This document shows, one piece after another, positions 25,774 through 36,731 of a stretch of DNA of 64,000 bases; position 1 is the stretch's first letter; each line of letters starts with the position of its first letter. Origin of the DNA: Parapedobacter indicus (lineage in GTDB: Bacteria; Bacteroidota; Bacteroidia; Sphingobacteriales; Sphingobacteriaceae); assembly GCF_900113765.1 (NCBI RefSeq), contig NZ_FOQO01000007.1, forward strand, positions 310,001 through 374,000. Reading direction: 5' to 3'. The position numbers were made by a program, and so were the translations under genes. Under the pieces are notes generated by a model. That model was not told the DNA's origin. It ran no database searches and saw nothing but the letters and a program-made list of their open reading frames with translations.

Positions 25774-28700
25774 ATGAAACAACGTTTACTTATCCAACGG
25801 TTGTTTGCCATTATGCTCCTTGCGGGAATACCCGGCAGCAATATGGCTATGCAGCAGCAAACCGTAACAGGTACCGTGGCCGACGCCACGGATGGGACCC
25901 CTATTGCCGGGGTTACCATTCGTGTGCGGGGCACTTCGATCGCTGTCAGTTCAGCTGACGACGGCCGCTACATCGTTACCGGGATCAATACCGACGATGT
26001 ACTGGTGTTCAGCTACCTTGGTTATCGAAGCCGGGAGGAGCCAATCGAAGGCCGCACCACGATCTCCGTCCAATTGGGACGCTTGGAGGATGTACTTGAA
26101 GAAGTAGTAGTGACCGCACTGGGCATTCGGAGGGAAGAAAAATCATTGGGCTACTCGGTACAACGTATCGGTGGCGAACAAGTACAGCAGGTTAAAGGCG
26201 TAGATATCGCTACCTCATTGACCGGTAAGGTGGCCGGGCTCTGGATTCAAAACAGTACTGAATTTGACGAATCGCCCGACATCCGGCTTCGCGGCGGATC
26301 CAGTAATCCGCTGTTGGTGATTGACGGCGTGCCCTATGGCAACATGGGCTTGCGGCAAATCGCTCCAGACGACATCGAGAGCATCGATGTACTCAAAGGC
26401 GCCACCGCTTCGGCCCTTTACGGTGTGCGCGGTGGTGGTGGTGCCATCATCGTGACGACCAAAAGCGGTGGTAACGGCATCAGCGTAAATAGTAACAACA
26501 TGTTTTTTGCAGGCTACCTGGCGTTACCCGAAGTGCAAACATCCTATAGTGCAGGCCTAGGCGGATCGTATAATTCGATTGACTATGTGTGGGGCGATAA
26601 ACTCGATGTCGGCATCATGGAAGAACAATGGAATCCGGAAACCAAGCAGTTCGAGCTGATGGAACTGACTTCTCGGGGTAGGGATAACTTAAAAAATTTC
26701 CTCGAACCCGGCATTGTGACCAACAACAACATCAGCTTTGCCCGGTCGGGTGACATAGGTTCTGTGCGGGCGTCGCTTAACCACGTCTATAATAAAGGGC
26801 AATATCCAAACCTGAAATTGAACCGGCTGAATGCAACGATTTCAGGTCAATTGAAACTCAGCGAAAAATTGGAATTGAAAAGCCATATCGGGTATAATCG
26901 GAGTATGACCCCGCAGATTACGGGAGCTGGATACGGCGATCAAGGCTATATCTATCAACTGCTGATGTGGACGGGACCCGAATATGACGTTACCAAATTC
27001 CGCGATTATTGGGTAGTGCCCAATGAACAGCAAAACTGGCATTACAAGGCGTGGTACGACAATCCTTATCTGATTGCCTACGAAAAACTTTATGGCAGGG
27101 AAAACAATATGACCAATGTCAACCTGACATCGGATTACAAACCCTTCGAAGGTGCCAAGGTAACCGCAAGGGTGGGCTACGACTTCTATTCCAATGAAGA
27201 TACCCGCCGCAATCCCCCGGGCATCTTTTCCACACGCGGATGGCATGCGAACGGGATGTTTGGCCAATACCAATCCCGTGGATTTAGTTTGAATACCGAT
27301 CTGCTTTTCAACTATGGCAAAAAGAAACTATTTAACACCCTGGACATCGACTTCACTGCGGGGGGAACCATTTACCGGTATGAAGACCAATCGCTTTCGG
27401 GTGCAACCCGCAGCGGCCTCATTGTGCCGGGTGTGTATTCACTGAATAATTCGGTGGAGCGTCCGGATGTGTGGACCTCCCGGTATGGCAAGCAAGTGAA
27501 CAGCTTGCTCGGATTAGCTTCATTTGGCTGGAAAGATGCAGTTTTCCTTGACTTGACGGGTCGGAACGACTGGAGTTCTACCTTAGACATTACGACCCGT
27601 TCGTACTTTTACCCGTCCGTGTCCGGGAGCATACTTCTTGAGGAGTTTTTCAAGCTGCCAACCTGGGTGGGCATGTGGAAGCTCCGAGGGTCCTGGGCGG
27701 TTTCAAAACAGGATCTCGGCGTATACGCGACAAACGTGAATTACGACATTTCCCAAGGTGCGTGGGACGGCCTGAATACGGCCGATTATCCGTCGGGACT
27801 CAATACTTCGGTCATTAAACCCCAAACAAACCGGACCTGGGAAGCGGGCACAGCAATTTACATGCTCGACAATCGTTTAACCATTGACCTTGCCTACTAC
27901 AACGTGTTCAATTACAACCGGCAGCTGTCCTCCACGATACCCGCTTCTTCGGGTTTCACCGCTACATTAATCAACACGAATGAAACGCGTGTCAGGCGCG
28001 GCGTGGAGGTGTCGCTGAATACCGGCGTGTTGAAAAAGCGTAATTTCACCTGGGATGCTGCGGTAAATTGGGCAACAACGCATCAGTACTACAAGGAGTT
28101 GGATCCCGTCTATTCGCCGGATAACCTGTGGACGAAAGTCGGCGGACGAGTCGACAATTATACGATCACCGATTGGTTGCGGGATCCGCAAGGTCGTGTC
28201 ATCCATACCAATGGTGGACTTCCGCAGCAGGGTCAATACGCCTCCGCAATCGGGTATAGCGATCCCAAATTTATATGGGGTTTTACCAATTCGTTTACCT
28301 TTCGCGATTTTGATCTTCAGTTAAGTTTTGATGGTCGGGTAGGTGGCTTGTTATACAACTATACGGCCTATAAGATGTGGGACACGGGTTCGCACCCGGA
28401 CAGCGATAACCAATGGCGTTACGACGAAGTGGTCAATGGCAATGAGTCTTTCGTCGGAAATGGGGTGAAAGTAGTCTCCGGGTCGGTCTCCTTCGATCCA
28501 TACGGTCGTATTACGGAGGATACGCGCATGTATGCACCCAATGATGTGCCGGTTTCGTATGAAACTTATGCTCGCAGGTTTGCCGACGGACGTTTCGGCG
28601 CTACTGATCCCACGTTCATCAAAATCCGTGAGCTGGCTATCGGATACACGGTTCCGCGTTCACTAAGCGAACGCTGGGGAATGAGTCGCGCGCGCATATC

Positions 28701-28854
28701 ATTGACCGCTCAAAATGTATTCCTATGGACCAAGGATTTTCGGTTTGCTGATCCCGATTGGAATGCTGACAGCGACCTGACGTCACCTTCCCAGCGATTT
28801 ATCGGACTGAACCTGAATTTTCACCTTGCTAATGATAACCAACCAAACAACTAG
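25774..28854 (+). CDS. SusC/RagA family TonB-dependent outer-membrane transporter
   Basis: A 1026-aa protein with signal peptide. A carboxypeptidase-regulatory-like domain (about 32-110: TVTGTVADATDGTPIAGVTI) leads into the SusC signature region LEEVVVTALGIRREEKSLGY, then the plug (LRGGSSNPLLVIDGVPYG, GATASALYGVRGGGGAI) and a long C-terminal 22-strand barrel. It lacks an STN domain, so it is not an anti-sigma-coupled transducer. SusC proteins pump glycans or peptides delivered by the SusD lipoprotein, using TonB energy. Its partner susD follows after 6 bp. No glycoside hydrolase, lyase or peptidase lies nearby, so the ligand cannot be guessed. Confidence 0.96.
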   Translation: MKQRLLIQRLFAIMLLAGIPGSNMAMQQQTVTGTVADATDGTPIAGVTIRVRGTSIAVSSADDGRYIVTGINTDDVLVFSYLGYRSREEPIEGRTTISVQLGRLEDVLEEVVVTALGIRREEKSLGYSVQRIGGEQVQQVKGVDIATSLTGKVAGLWIQNSTEFDESPDIRLRGGSSNPLLVIDGVPYGNMGLRQIAPDDIESIDVLKGATASALYGVRGGGGAIIVTTKSGGNGISVNSNNMFFAGYLALPEVQTSYSAGLGGSYNSIDYVWGDKLDVGIMEEQWNPETKQFELMELTSRGRDNLKNFLEPGIVTNNNISFARSGDIGSVRASLNHVYNKGQYPNLKLNRLNATISGQLKLSEKLELKSHIGYNRSMTPQITGAGYGDQGYIYQLLMWTGPEYDVTKFRDYWVVPNEQQNWHYKAWYDNPYLIAYEKLYGRENNMTNVNLTSDYKPFEGAKVTARVGYDFYSNEDTRRNPPGIFSTRGWHANGMFGQYQSRGFSLNTDLLFNYGKKKLFNTLDIDFTAGGTIYRYEDQSLSGATRSGLIVPGVYSLNNSVERPDVWTSRYGKQVNSLLGLASFGWKDAVFLDLTGRNDWSSTLDITTRSYFYPSVSGSILLEEFFKLPTWVGMWKLRGSWAVSKQDLGVYATNVNYDISQGAWDGLNTADYPSGLNTSVIKPQTNRTWEAGTAIYMLDNRLTIDLAYYNVFNYNRQLSSTIPASSGFTATLINTNETRVRRGVEVSLNTGVLKKRNFTWDAAVNWATTHQYYKELDPVYSPDNLWTKVGGRVDNYTITDWLRDPQGRVIHTNGGLPQQGQYASAIGYSDPKFIWGFTNSFTFRDFDLQLSFDGRVGGLLYNYTAYKMWDTGSHPDSDNQWRYDEVVNGNESFVGNGVKVVSGSVSFDPYGRITEDTRMYAPNDVPVSYETYARRFADGRFGATDPTFIKIRELAIGYTVPRSLSERWGMSRARISLTAQNVFLWTKDFRFADPDWNADSDLTSPSQRFIGLNLNFHLANDNQPNN

Positions 28855-28860
28855 GAAGCC

Positions 28861-30408
28861 ATGATAACCCTACGAATAAAATCTACCATTGCCTGCATCG
28901 CAGTTACAGTTGTTTTGGCGTCGTGCACGCATTTCGAAGACCTAAATACCAATCCCGATGGTTTTACCACTGCCACCTCGCAAATGCTGGCGACGAAGCT
29001 GATTCTCGACATCACAAGAAGCGACATCAGCAGCCAGAAAGGATTTATGGCAAACTTCATGCGCGACAAATACATCCTGTGGAGCGAGTTTGCACAGGGC
29101 GAGCAGTACAACCGCATCGACCGAACCAGCTTCGGTAATTTTACCCGGCTTATCGACGTGGAGAAGATGATCGGTCTCACCGACGAGCTCGATCAAGAAG
29201 TCGCCAATTCGTATAAAGGATTGAGTTATTTTATGCGGGCTTATACATTCTTTAGCGCGACCATGCAAGTGGGCGATATCCCGTACTCGGAAGCGCTAAA
29301 AGGTGAACGTGAAGGAAACGTCAAACCTCGTTACGATACACAGAAAGAGGTGTTTATCGGCATCCTCAACGAATTGGACGAAGCAAACCGATTGTTTGCG
29401 CAAGGCGCAAACTTTGAAGGTGATGTGATTTACCAAGGCGATCCCGTAAAATGGCAGAAAATGGTCAATTCGTTCGCACTCAAGGTGCTGATCAATTTGT
29501 ATCGGAAAACAGCCGATTCGGACCTGCGTGTGGTGGAACGCTTCAATGATATTTTGAACAATCGCCCCATTTTTGAAAGCAACGCGGACAATTTCCAACT
29601 CGTTTACTCAGACCAGGAGAACCAGCGCTATCCCTTCCATAAACTGGGGAATCAGTTTGTTATTTATCCGATGGTGTCGGACATATTGATCGACCGTTTG
29701 AAAGCGACAAATGATTATCGTCTGTTTTATTACGCTTCGCCATCCAAGGTACAGCTTGATAACGGTCATTCTTCTTCGGATTTTGACGCGTATAAAGGCA
29801 CGGATCCAGCAATCCCCTATGCGGGTTTGAGTGCGATACATAGTTCGGGCGACTATTCCGGCGTGAATGCTCGGTACACGGAAATCCCGGCCGGCGAGCC
29901 GATAAGCCTGCTTAGCTATGCACAAGTGCAGTTCTTGCTTGCGGAGGCCGCAGTACGGGGCTGGATCGAGGGCGACGCACAAACTTACTATGCCGCGGGC
30001 ATACAGGGTGCCATGCAATTTGTTGCAGATCATACACCGAACCATCCATCCTACCATCATAACCGCATTATGGATGATGCTTATATCGAAGCATTTCCGG
30101 CCACGAACGCCGTCAAACTGACGGGCGCCGCAGAACATCAGATCGAACAAATCATTGCACAGAAATATGTTAGCACCTACCTCCAGTCACCGCTGAACGC
30201 CTTTTTTGAAAATCGGCGCACAGGATATCCGGAGTTTCCGATTAATCCGGCGTCCAATGAAAATATCCCTGCTGATCGCCTGCCTATACGATGGATGTAT
30301 CCCAGTGATGAAGTCAGCTACAATAGCGAAAATGTGAACGAGGCCATCAATAGGCAATACAATGGCAGCGACAACGTAAATGAGCGCATGTGGTTGCTGA
30401 AAGACTGA
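28861..30408 (+). CDS. SusD/RagB family nutrient-binding lipoprotein
   Basis: A 515-aa lipoprotein with signal peptide and lipobox VLASC (Cys about residue 21), followed by the SusD-typical THFEDLNTNPDGFTTAT. The body is helical with TPR-like pairs. It has SLLSYAQVQFLLAEAAVRGW (the conserved L-[ML]-A-E-A motif) and a C-terminus describing the usual P-x-R-W-[ML]-YP pattern (PIRWMYPSDE). It resembles the SusD-like_2 subgroup. It caps the SusC barrel on the cell surface. A 31-bp spacer separates it from the first histidine kinase gene, so kinase expression may be tied to this transporter. Confidence 0.94.
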   Translation: MITLRIKSTIACIAVTVVLASCTHFEDLNTNPDGFTTATSQMLATKLILDITRSDISSQKGFMANFMRDKYILWSEFAQGEQYNRIDRTSFGNFTRLIDVEKMIGLTDELDQEVANSYKGLSYFMRAYTFFSATMQVGDIPYSEALKGEREGNVKPRYDTQKEVFIGILNELDEANRLFAQGANFEGDVIYQGDPVKWQKMVNSFALKVLINLYRKTADSDLRVVERFNDILNNRPIFESNADNFQLVYSDQENQRYPFHKLGNQFVIYPMVSDILIDRLKATNDYRLFYYASPSKVQLDNGHSSSDFDAYKGTDPAIPYAGLSAIHSSGDYSGVNARYTEIPAGEPISLLSYAQVQFLLAEAAVRGWIEGDAQTYYAAGIQGAMQFVADHTPNHPSYHHNRIMDDAYIEAFPATNAVKLTGAAEHQIEQIIAQKYVSTYLQSPLNAFFENRRTGYPEFPINPASNENIPADRLPIRWMYPSDEVSYNSENVNEAINRQYNGSDNVNERMWLLKD

Positions 30409-30439
30409 CTTTTGTGACGGACAATTTTTGCAACCATTC

Positions 30440-32284
30440 ATGCGCCGACTAAAATTCACTGCTTTCGCACTCGTATTCCTTCTGACTTGCCTTTGTGCCA
30501 ACCTGGCACAAGGGCAACTTCGGGAAATCGGACAGGAGCTACAAAAACTATCTTCGGTTAAGGACAGTGTCAGTCTCGTCAACAGCCTAAACCGGCTGGG
30601 AGCACTTTACCGTTACCGAAATATAGACAGCTGCTTTCACTATGGAATGAAAGCCAAGCGTATAGCAGCCAGCTTGCATTACCAACAAGGACAGACAAAC
30701 GCCGACCATGTGATTGCTTTTGCTTTGTATAAGAGAGGATTATATGCGGAATCGCTGGAGTTATTCGGCAAAGTGCTAGCGGGTTATCAGCAACACGCTG
30801 ATACTGCAAATATTGCCCGTGTTTATATGGATATGTCTGCGGTACTGCACAAGGACCTCGCCAATCAGGCAAAGATTAATGCCATGATGCAAACTGCTAT
30901 GCAAACCGGGAAAAAGTTAAAGAAGGACAGTGTATTATCTTTAGTGTATTTTAACTATTGCAACTTTAATGCTACCCTTTCTGAAGACAGTGTAAACTAC
31001 TATCTAACGAAGTCCAAAGAAATTGCAAGCCGGTTTAAGGATGAATATATGCTAGCCCTCCATCGGTCAAAGCAAATATATTTATTAAATAGAGCCTATT
31101 TATTAACTAGAAAGGGGCATAAGCCGAAAGTCTTGCCCGCTGCAAAACAGTTGTTATCCGATGCGAAAAATATGGGCAACGTAAATTTAGAGATTTATGC
31201 ACTGCTCATTCTGGCCAATTATTATCACGAAGACAACCCACAAAAAGCGTTTGAATATTACAATCAGATTTGTGAAGTAGCACAGAAAAGCGGAGATAAC
31301 GAATTGCAAATCTATTATTTAACCGGCGCATTGGGACGTGCTACAAAATCCGGCATTAAAGATGACATCATCAACGCCTATGCTGCATTGGAAGAGGCGA
31401 TGATAGCGGACAGGGAAAACATGAAAAAATTTATTGGCGATTACGTCAGGTATAATGCCATAGAAGATCACAATAAACTATTGAGCGAGAAAAATGCACA
31501 GCGGACCCTTTGGTTGGTGATCATTTCATTTTCCTCAACTATTATTGTGTTGGCCATCTATCTGATCATGCTCCGCCGAAGCCGGAAAGCGAAAAAACAG
31601 ATAGAGACCCTTAACAACGCAGCCAATATGCAGGTCATCGCCATGGAGGAAGCAAAGCACCAAGCGGTAAAGGAAGAACAGCAACGGCTTGGACAGGACC
31701 TCCACGATGGTCTTTCCTCATCCATTGCGGCCGTCCAACATCAGTTGGAAAACCTAGCCATGGATACAATGGACACTTCCCTGAAAGATAAACTGCGCAA
31801 GCTACAAACGGTGGTGGAATCGGCCTACGACGCAGCCAGAAATAAAAGCCATGAATGGTTCCGCGCCGCTGAAGAACGACAAGAGCAATCTTTTGAGCAG
31901 CGGATCAAACTGCTCACCGAAAATGCGCTGCCAGACTTCCGTTATAACAAAGAAATTCACATTGATGACAGCTCATTGCTGCGCGTCGGCGCGGATACCC
32001 GCATAGCCTTGCTTCGCATCATCCAGGAGGCCATTACCAATATCATCAAACATGCCAAGGCGAAGAACGTCGGTATTCTGATTTATGAAGAGATGGAGAA
32101 TCTCATTCTGATCATCAGCGATGATGGCAAAGGACTGGGAGAAAAGAAACCGGACTATGAAAAATCAGCCCTGGGCCTACAGTCCATCCGCCGTCGCGTT
32201 CGGTATCTCAACGGCGAGACGAATATCCAATCATCGACAAAGGGCACCGAGATAACCGTATCTATTCCGCTCACATCATCGTAA
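30440..32284 (+). CDS. TPR-containing sensor histidine kinase (HisKA_3 / NarX-type)
   Basis: A 614-aa protein. Signal peptide (1-25, ending AQG), periplasmic TPR-like helices (about 30-340), one membrane segment (about 356-378, WLVIISFSSTIIVLAIYLI), a short coiled coil, then the HisKA_3 dimerisation box RLGQDLHDGLSSSIAAVQ with phospho-acceptor His at about 422. An HATPase_c domain follows with N-box LRIIQEAITNIIKHAKA, G1 ISDDGKGLGE and G2 ALGLQSIRRRVRYLNG. A TTG codon at 30428 would add four residues, but the ATG at 30440 fits the signal peptide better. Such kinases pair with LuxR-type regulators; the regulator at 24979 is the nearest canonical candidate. The downstream gene is a close paralogue. 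Confidence 0.93.
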   Translation: MRRLKFTAFALVFLLTCLCANLAQGQLREIGQELQKLSSVKDSVSLVNSLNRLGALYRYRNIDSCFHYGMKAKRIAASLHYQQGQTNADHVIAFALYKRGLYAESLELFGKVLAGYQQHADTANIARVYMDMSAVLHKDLANQAKINAMMQTAMQTGKKLKKDSVLSLVYFNYCNFNATLSEDSVNYYLTKSKEIASRFKDEYMLALHRSKQIYLLNRAYLLTRKGHKPKVLPAAKQLLSDAKNMGNVNLEIYALLILANYYHEDNPQKAFEYYNQICEVAQKSGDNELQIYYLTGALGRATKSGIKDDIINAYAALEEAMIADRENMKKFIGDYVRYNAIEDHNKLLSEKNAQRTLWLVIISFSSTIIVLAIYLIMLRRSRKAKKQIETLNNAANMQVIAMEEAKHQAVKEEQQRLGQDLHDGLSSSIAAVQHQLENLAMDTMDTSLKDKLRKLQTVVESAYDAARNKSHEWFRAAEERQEQSFEQRIKLLTENALPDFRYNKEIHIDDSSLLRVGADTRIALLRIIQEAITNIIKHAKAKNVGILIYEEMENLILIISDDGKGLGEKKPDYEKSALGLQSIRRRVRYLNGETNIQSSTKGTEITVSIPLTSS

Positions 32285-32297
32285 CACCGAGGACATC

Positions 32298-34125
32298 ATG
32301 CACGTACTAAAATTTACAACTTCCCTACTCCTATTCGCGCTGATTTTCGTTTGGGCTAACCCTACAAAAGGCCAAATCCCGCAAATCCAAGAGGAGCTCA
32401 AAAAGCTACCTTTGTTCAAAGACAGCATCAGCCTGGTCAACAGCCTGAACCGATTGGGGACACTTTACCGAACCCGAAACGCAGACAGCTGCTTTTACTA
32501 TGGGATGAGGGCCAAGCGCACAGCCACCAATATTCAATACCGGAATGGACAGACAGACGCAGATCATGTGATTGCTTTTGCACTGTTTAAGAAAGGACTG
32601 TACGCAGAATCCCTTGAACTGCTAAGCAACCTGCTAGCGCATTACCAGCAACTCGATGATACCGAAAAAATTATCCAGGTATATCTAGATATGGCTGAAG
32701 TCGAGAACAAAGGCATTTCCGATAGAGCAAAAATTACATCTCTTTTGCATAAGGCTATCCAGACCGGAAGAAAACTGAAAAAGGACAGCATTATGTCAGA
32801 TGTTTATTTAACCTACCTCAATCGGGGACCCGCCCTTTCTGAAGACAGCATTACTTATTACCTTACCAAATCCACTGAAATAGCCAGCCGTTATAACGAT
32901 GAACCCATACTGGCTCACAATCGGCTGTGGCAGGCAGACTTATTGGTATCAAACGGCCAAAAAGAAAAGGCATGGTCCCTTGTAAACCAATGCCTGTCTG
33001 ATGCGCAGCGTACCGGCAATGCCATTCTGGAAATCAGCTCCCTGATCACACTCTTTAATTATGAGGACGATCCCCATAAAAAGCTTGAACATCTCTATCA
33101 GGCCTACGAAGTGGCACAGAAAAGCGGAGACAAATACTTGGAAAACTACATCTTAACTCTTGCCTTAGCAGTTGGCAACTATCTGGGTGATAAAGACGAG
33201 ATCATCAAGATCTATGTCAAATTGGAAAAGGTGATGAGCGCCGAGTGGGAAAGATCAAGGAAATTTATGGGTGACTATGTGCGGTATAATGTCATAGAGC
33301 AGGACAATAAGCTATTGGCTGAGGAAAATGCGAGGCGGACTATGTGGATAGTCATTATTTCATTTATGGCATTGATCTCCTTAATGACCATTTACGTAAT
33401 CATGCTTCGCCGGAGCCGGAAAGCGAAAGAACAGATAGACGCCCTCAACGATACGGCTAATATGCAGATCATCGCCATGGAAGAAGCGAAGCACCAAGCG
33501 GTAAAAGAAGAACAGCTGCGGCTTGGACAAGATCTGCATGATGGTCTTTCATCGTCTATCGCGAGCATCAAGCATCAACTGGAATTGCTATCGATGGATA
33601 CCGATGATGTGTCCTTAAAACACAAGTTGGGCAGGTTGCAAACGGAGGTAGCGACGGCCTATGAAACAGCCCGCACCAAGAGCCATGAATGGTTCAGTGC
33701 TGCAGAACAGGAAGAGCAGTCTTTTGAACAACAAATCAAACTGCTTACAGATGGTGCCCTACCCGATAACCGCTATCAAAAAGATATTCAAATAGACGAT
33801 CACGCATTGTTTACGCGTCAATGCAGATATTCGGATCGCTTTGCTTCGCATTATCCAGGAAGCGATTACCAACATCATCAAGCATGCGAAAGCCAAACAT
33901 GTGAGTATTCTGATTTATGAAGAAATGGATAGCCTGGTACTGATCGTCAGCGACGACGGGAAAGGACTAGGTGAACAGAAACCGGATAGTGAAAAATCAG
34001 CAATGGGCTTGCAATCCATCCGACGACGGGCTCGTTACCTCAACGGCAAAATCACCATTCAATCGGATGCAAAAGGCACCGAAATCACGATATCCATTCC
34101 GTTGAACAACGTCATATACGATTAG
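32298..34125 (+). pseudogene. second TPR histidine kinase, frameshifted in front of the ATPase domain
   Basis: A tandem paralogue of the preceding kinase with the same order: signal peptide, TPR helices, membrane segment, HisKA_3 box RLGQDLHDGLSSSIASIK. The frame is lost inside a TTT run at 33810-33812. As written, the reading frame runs to 33920 with a nonsense tail (FTRQCRYSDRF...), while the rest of the protein continues in another frame to 34125 (LRIIQEAITNIIKHAKAKHV ... DDGKGLGEQ). Removing one T restores LLRVNADIRIALLRIIQEA, matching the paralogue's LLRVGADTRIALLRIIQEA. So it is a one-base insertion, either a real inactivating mutation or a sequencing error. As given, the kinase lacks an ATP-binding domain. 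Confidence 0.9.
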
Positions 34126-34163
34126 TCTATGAGAGCCTACCGATATGGATAGCTTTCTGTAAG

Positions 34164-35465
34164 TTATTTCTGCCTGAAATACACTTGCACGGGGACGCCT
34201 TCGAAATCGAAGTTTTCCCGGAGCTTATTTTCTATGAAGCGTCTGTAAGGCTCTTTGATGTATTGGGGTAGGTTACAGAAAAAGGCAAACATCGGCGACT
34301 TGCCGGCTATTTGGGTAACATATTTAATTTTAATGTACTTGCCCTTCGTAGCCGGCGGCGGATAGTTTTCGATGATGGGCAGCATTACATCATTCAGCTT
34401 TGAGGTAGGCACCTTTTTCGTTTTGTTTTTATAAACGGCGGCAGCAGCCTCCACAGCTTTGAAAATCCGTTGTTTCTCGGTGACGGACGTAAAGACGATC
34501 GGCACATCCGTGAATGGTGCAATTTTTTCTCGGATCAGCTCTTCAAACACCTTGGTGGTTTTTTGATTTTTCTCGATCAGATCCCACTTATTGACTAGGA
34601 TGACGATTCCCTTTTTATTTTTCTCCGCTAAATGGAAGATATTGATATCCTGGGCCTCGATGCCTTCCGTGGCATCCAGCATCAAGATCACCACGTCCGA
34701 TTCTTCCAGCGCTTTGATGGTGCGCATGACCGAGTAAAATTCGATGTTTTCCTTCACCTTGGTTTTCCGCCGTAATCCAGCCGTATCAATCAGGATAAAA
34801 TCGTGCCCATATTGATTGTAATGAATACGAATGGAATCGCGGGTGGTACCTGCCACAGGGGTTACGATATTCCGGTCTTTACCAATCAAGGCATTGGTAA
34901 GCGACGATTTACCGACATTCGGCCTACCGACGATTGCAAACTTCGGGCGTTCATCTTCTTCCTCCTCTTCGTGCTCAAAATGGGTGACCACCTCATCCAA
35001 TAGCTCACCCGTACCGGAGCCGGTCATGGACGACAGCGGGTAAATCTCACCCAGTCCGAAGCTATAGAAGATACTAGCTTCTTGCTGGAGCAGTGGGTGG
35101 TCTACCTTATTAACCACCACAAAAACCGGCTTTTTGCTACGCCGAAGCACGTCAGCGATCGCATCATCCAGATCGGTGATACCCGTGGTCACATCCACCA
35201 TAAACAAGATAACCGAAGCCTCTTCGATGGCAATCAGTACCTGTTCGCGGATGGCGGCTTCAAAGACATCCTCCGAGCCGTGTACGTAGCCACCGGTGTC
35301 TACCACCGCAAATTTCTTCCCTATCCATTCGCCCTGCCCATAATGCCGGTCGCGCGTTACCCCACTGTAGTCGTCGACAATAGCCCGGCGGCTTTCCGTC
35401 AACCGGTTATACAGCGTAGACTTTCCGACGTTTGGCCGCCCTACAATTGCGATGATATTTGCCAT
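34164..35465 (-). CDS. der: ribosome biogenesis GTPase Der (EngA)
   Basis: A 433-aa protein with two tandem GTPase domains. The first P-loop is [14 protein letters not shown], with DTGGY and NKVD; the second is [14 protein letters not shown], with DTAGLRRK and NKWD. A C-terminal KH-like domain (about 350-433, [19 protein letters not shown]) follows. Der helps assemble the 50S ribosomal subunit. A TTG lies one codon upstream (35468), but the ATG at 35465 was chosen. It sits 13 bp downstream of pgk on the same strand and converges with the broken kinase gene. Confidence 0.97.
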   Translation of the reverse strand: MANIIAIVGRPNVGKSTLYNRLTESRRAIVDDYSGVTRDRHYGQGEWIGKKFAVVDTGGYVHGSEDVFEAAIREQVLIAIEEASVILFMVDVTTGITDLDDAIADVLRRSKKPVFVVVNKVDHPLLQQEASIFYSFGLGEIYPLSSMTGSGTGELLDEVVTHFEHEEEEEDERPKFAIVGRPNVGKSSLTNALIGKDRNIVTPVAGTTRDSIRIHYNQYGHDFILIDTAGLRRKTKVKENIEFYSVMRTIKALEESDVVILMLDATEGIEAQDINIFHLAEKNKKGIVILVNKWDLIEKNQKTTKVFEELIREKIAPFTDVPIVFTSVTEKQRIFKAVEAAAAVYKNKTKKVPTSKLNDVMLPIIENYPPPATKGKYIKIKYVTQIAGKSPMFAFFCNLPQYIKEPYRRFIENKLRENFDFEGVPVQVYFRQK

Positions 35466-35478
35466 CAAAAACCCCTAA

Positions 35479-36669
35479 TTATTCGTTGATTGCCTTCACT
35501 CCCGGAAGCACTTTACCTTCCATGTATTCGAGCAGCGCACCGCCGCCTGTACTCACGTAGCTCACGTGCTCGGTCATTCCAAATTTGCTCACGGCCGCCG
35601 CCGAATCACCTCCACCGATCAATGAAAATGCTCCACGCTCGGTGGCAGCCACTACGGCATCAGCCACGGCTCTCGTACCTTTGGCAAATTTATCCATCTC
35701 AAAAACGCCCATCGGACCGTTCCATAGGATGGTATTTGAAGCCTGGATTACCTGTGCGAAATGCTCACTGGATTCTTTCCCGATATCCAACCCCATTTTG
35801 TCGGCCGGAATGGAATCATTTGGTCCGTCATACGCCGGTGAATCTGGTGAAAATTCATCAGCAATCTGACAATCTGTGGGCAATACCAAGTTGACACCTT
35901 TTTCATCCGCTTTCTTCACCAAATCATTGGCGAGATCCAATTTATCCAGCTCGACGAGCGACTTTCCGATCTCACCCCCGCGCGCTTTTACAAAGGTATA
36001 CGCCATACCTCCACCGATGATCAGGTTGTCGACCTTATCGAGGAGGGCCTCAATCAGTTCCAGCTTGTCAGACACCTTGGCGCCGCCCATGATGGCGGTA
36101 AACGGACGTTGCGGATGGTTGAGCACTTTTTCGGCATTGCCGACTTCCGCGGCCATAAGGTATCCGAAATATTTTGCATTCGGAAAAAATTGTGCAATAA
36201 CCGCTGTCGAAGCATGTGCGCGGTGCGCCGTACCAAAGGCGTCGTTCACATATACATCGCCCAGTTTTGCCAGCTTTTCAGCAAAGTCTTTGTCGCCCTT
36301 TTCTTCTTCTTTGTAAAAACGAAGATTTTCCAGCAGCAGTACCTCCCCCGGTTTCAACGCCTCGGCCTTTGCATAAGCCTCAGCCCCGATGCAGTCATCG
36401 GCAAACTGTACATCCACACCCAGCACGTCCGACAGGTGCTTCACGATGTGCTTCAATGAATATTTCTCCGTTGGTCCCTCTTTCGGCCTTCCAAGGTGCG
36501 ACATCAGGATCGCCGACCCACCGTCGTTCAATATCTTTTTGATGGTGGGGGCTGCTCCCTGTATCCGGTTGTCGTCCGTAATGTTGTATTTTTCATCTAA
36601 GGGTACGTTGAAATCTACCCGTATCAGCGCTTTCTTGCCAGAAAAATCTAAATTGTCTATGGTGTTCAT
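35479..36669 (-). CDS. pgk: phosphoglycerate kinase
   Basis: A 396-aa glycolytic enzyme transferring phosphate between 1,3-bisphosphoglycerate and ADP in the cytosol. The signature [13 protein letters not shown] lies near the N-terminus, and the substrate-binding arginine segment is SHLGRPK. The hinge and nucleotide segments include [27 protein letters not shown] and the C-terminal loop [13 protein letters not shown]. The longer frame starting at 36699 adds ten non-conserved residues; [20 protein letters not shown] at 36669 is the expected start. It lies between the HMG-CoA lyase-like gene (62-bp spacer) and der (13 bp). Confidence 0.97.
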   Translation of the reverse strand: MNTIDNLDFSGKKALIRVDFNVPLDEKYNITDDNRIQGAAPTIKKILNDGGSAILMSHLGRPKEGPTEKYSLKHIVKHLSDVLGVDVQFADDCIGAEAYAKAEALKPGEVLLLENLRFYKEEEKGDKDFAEKLAKLGDVYVNDAFGTAHRAHASTAVIAQFFPNAKYFGYLMAAEVGNAEKVLNHPQRPFTAIMGGAKVSDKLELIEALLDKVDNLIIGGGMAYTFVKARGGEIGKSLVELDKLDLANDLVKKADEKGVNLVLPTDCQIADEFSPDSPAYDGPNDSIPADKMGLDIGKESSEHFAQVIQASNTILWNGPMGVFEMDKFAKGTRAVADAVVAATERGAFSLIGGGDSAAAVSKFGMTEHVSYVSTGGGALLEYMEGKVLPGVKAINE

Positions 36670-36731
36670 TCCGAAAATATTTCTTTTTATTTCAATCAAT
36701 TTGGGGTAACAAAGCTAAGATAAGTATTTGT

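Noticed and set aside
33841..34125. Separate 94-aa ATPase protein as an independent gene
   Set aside because: It matches the missing C-terminus of the upstream kinase in the +1 frame and lacks its own start context, so it is the other half of a frameshifted gene.
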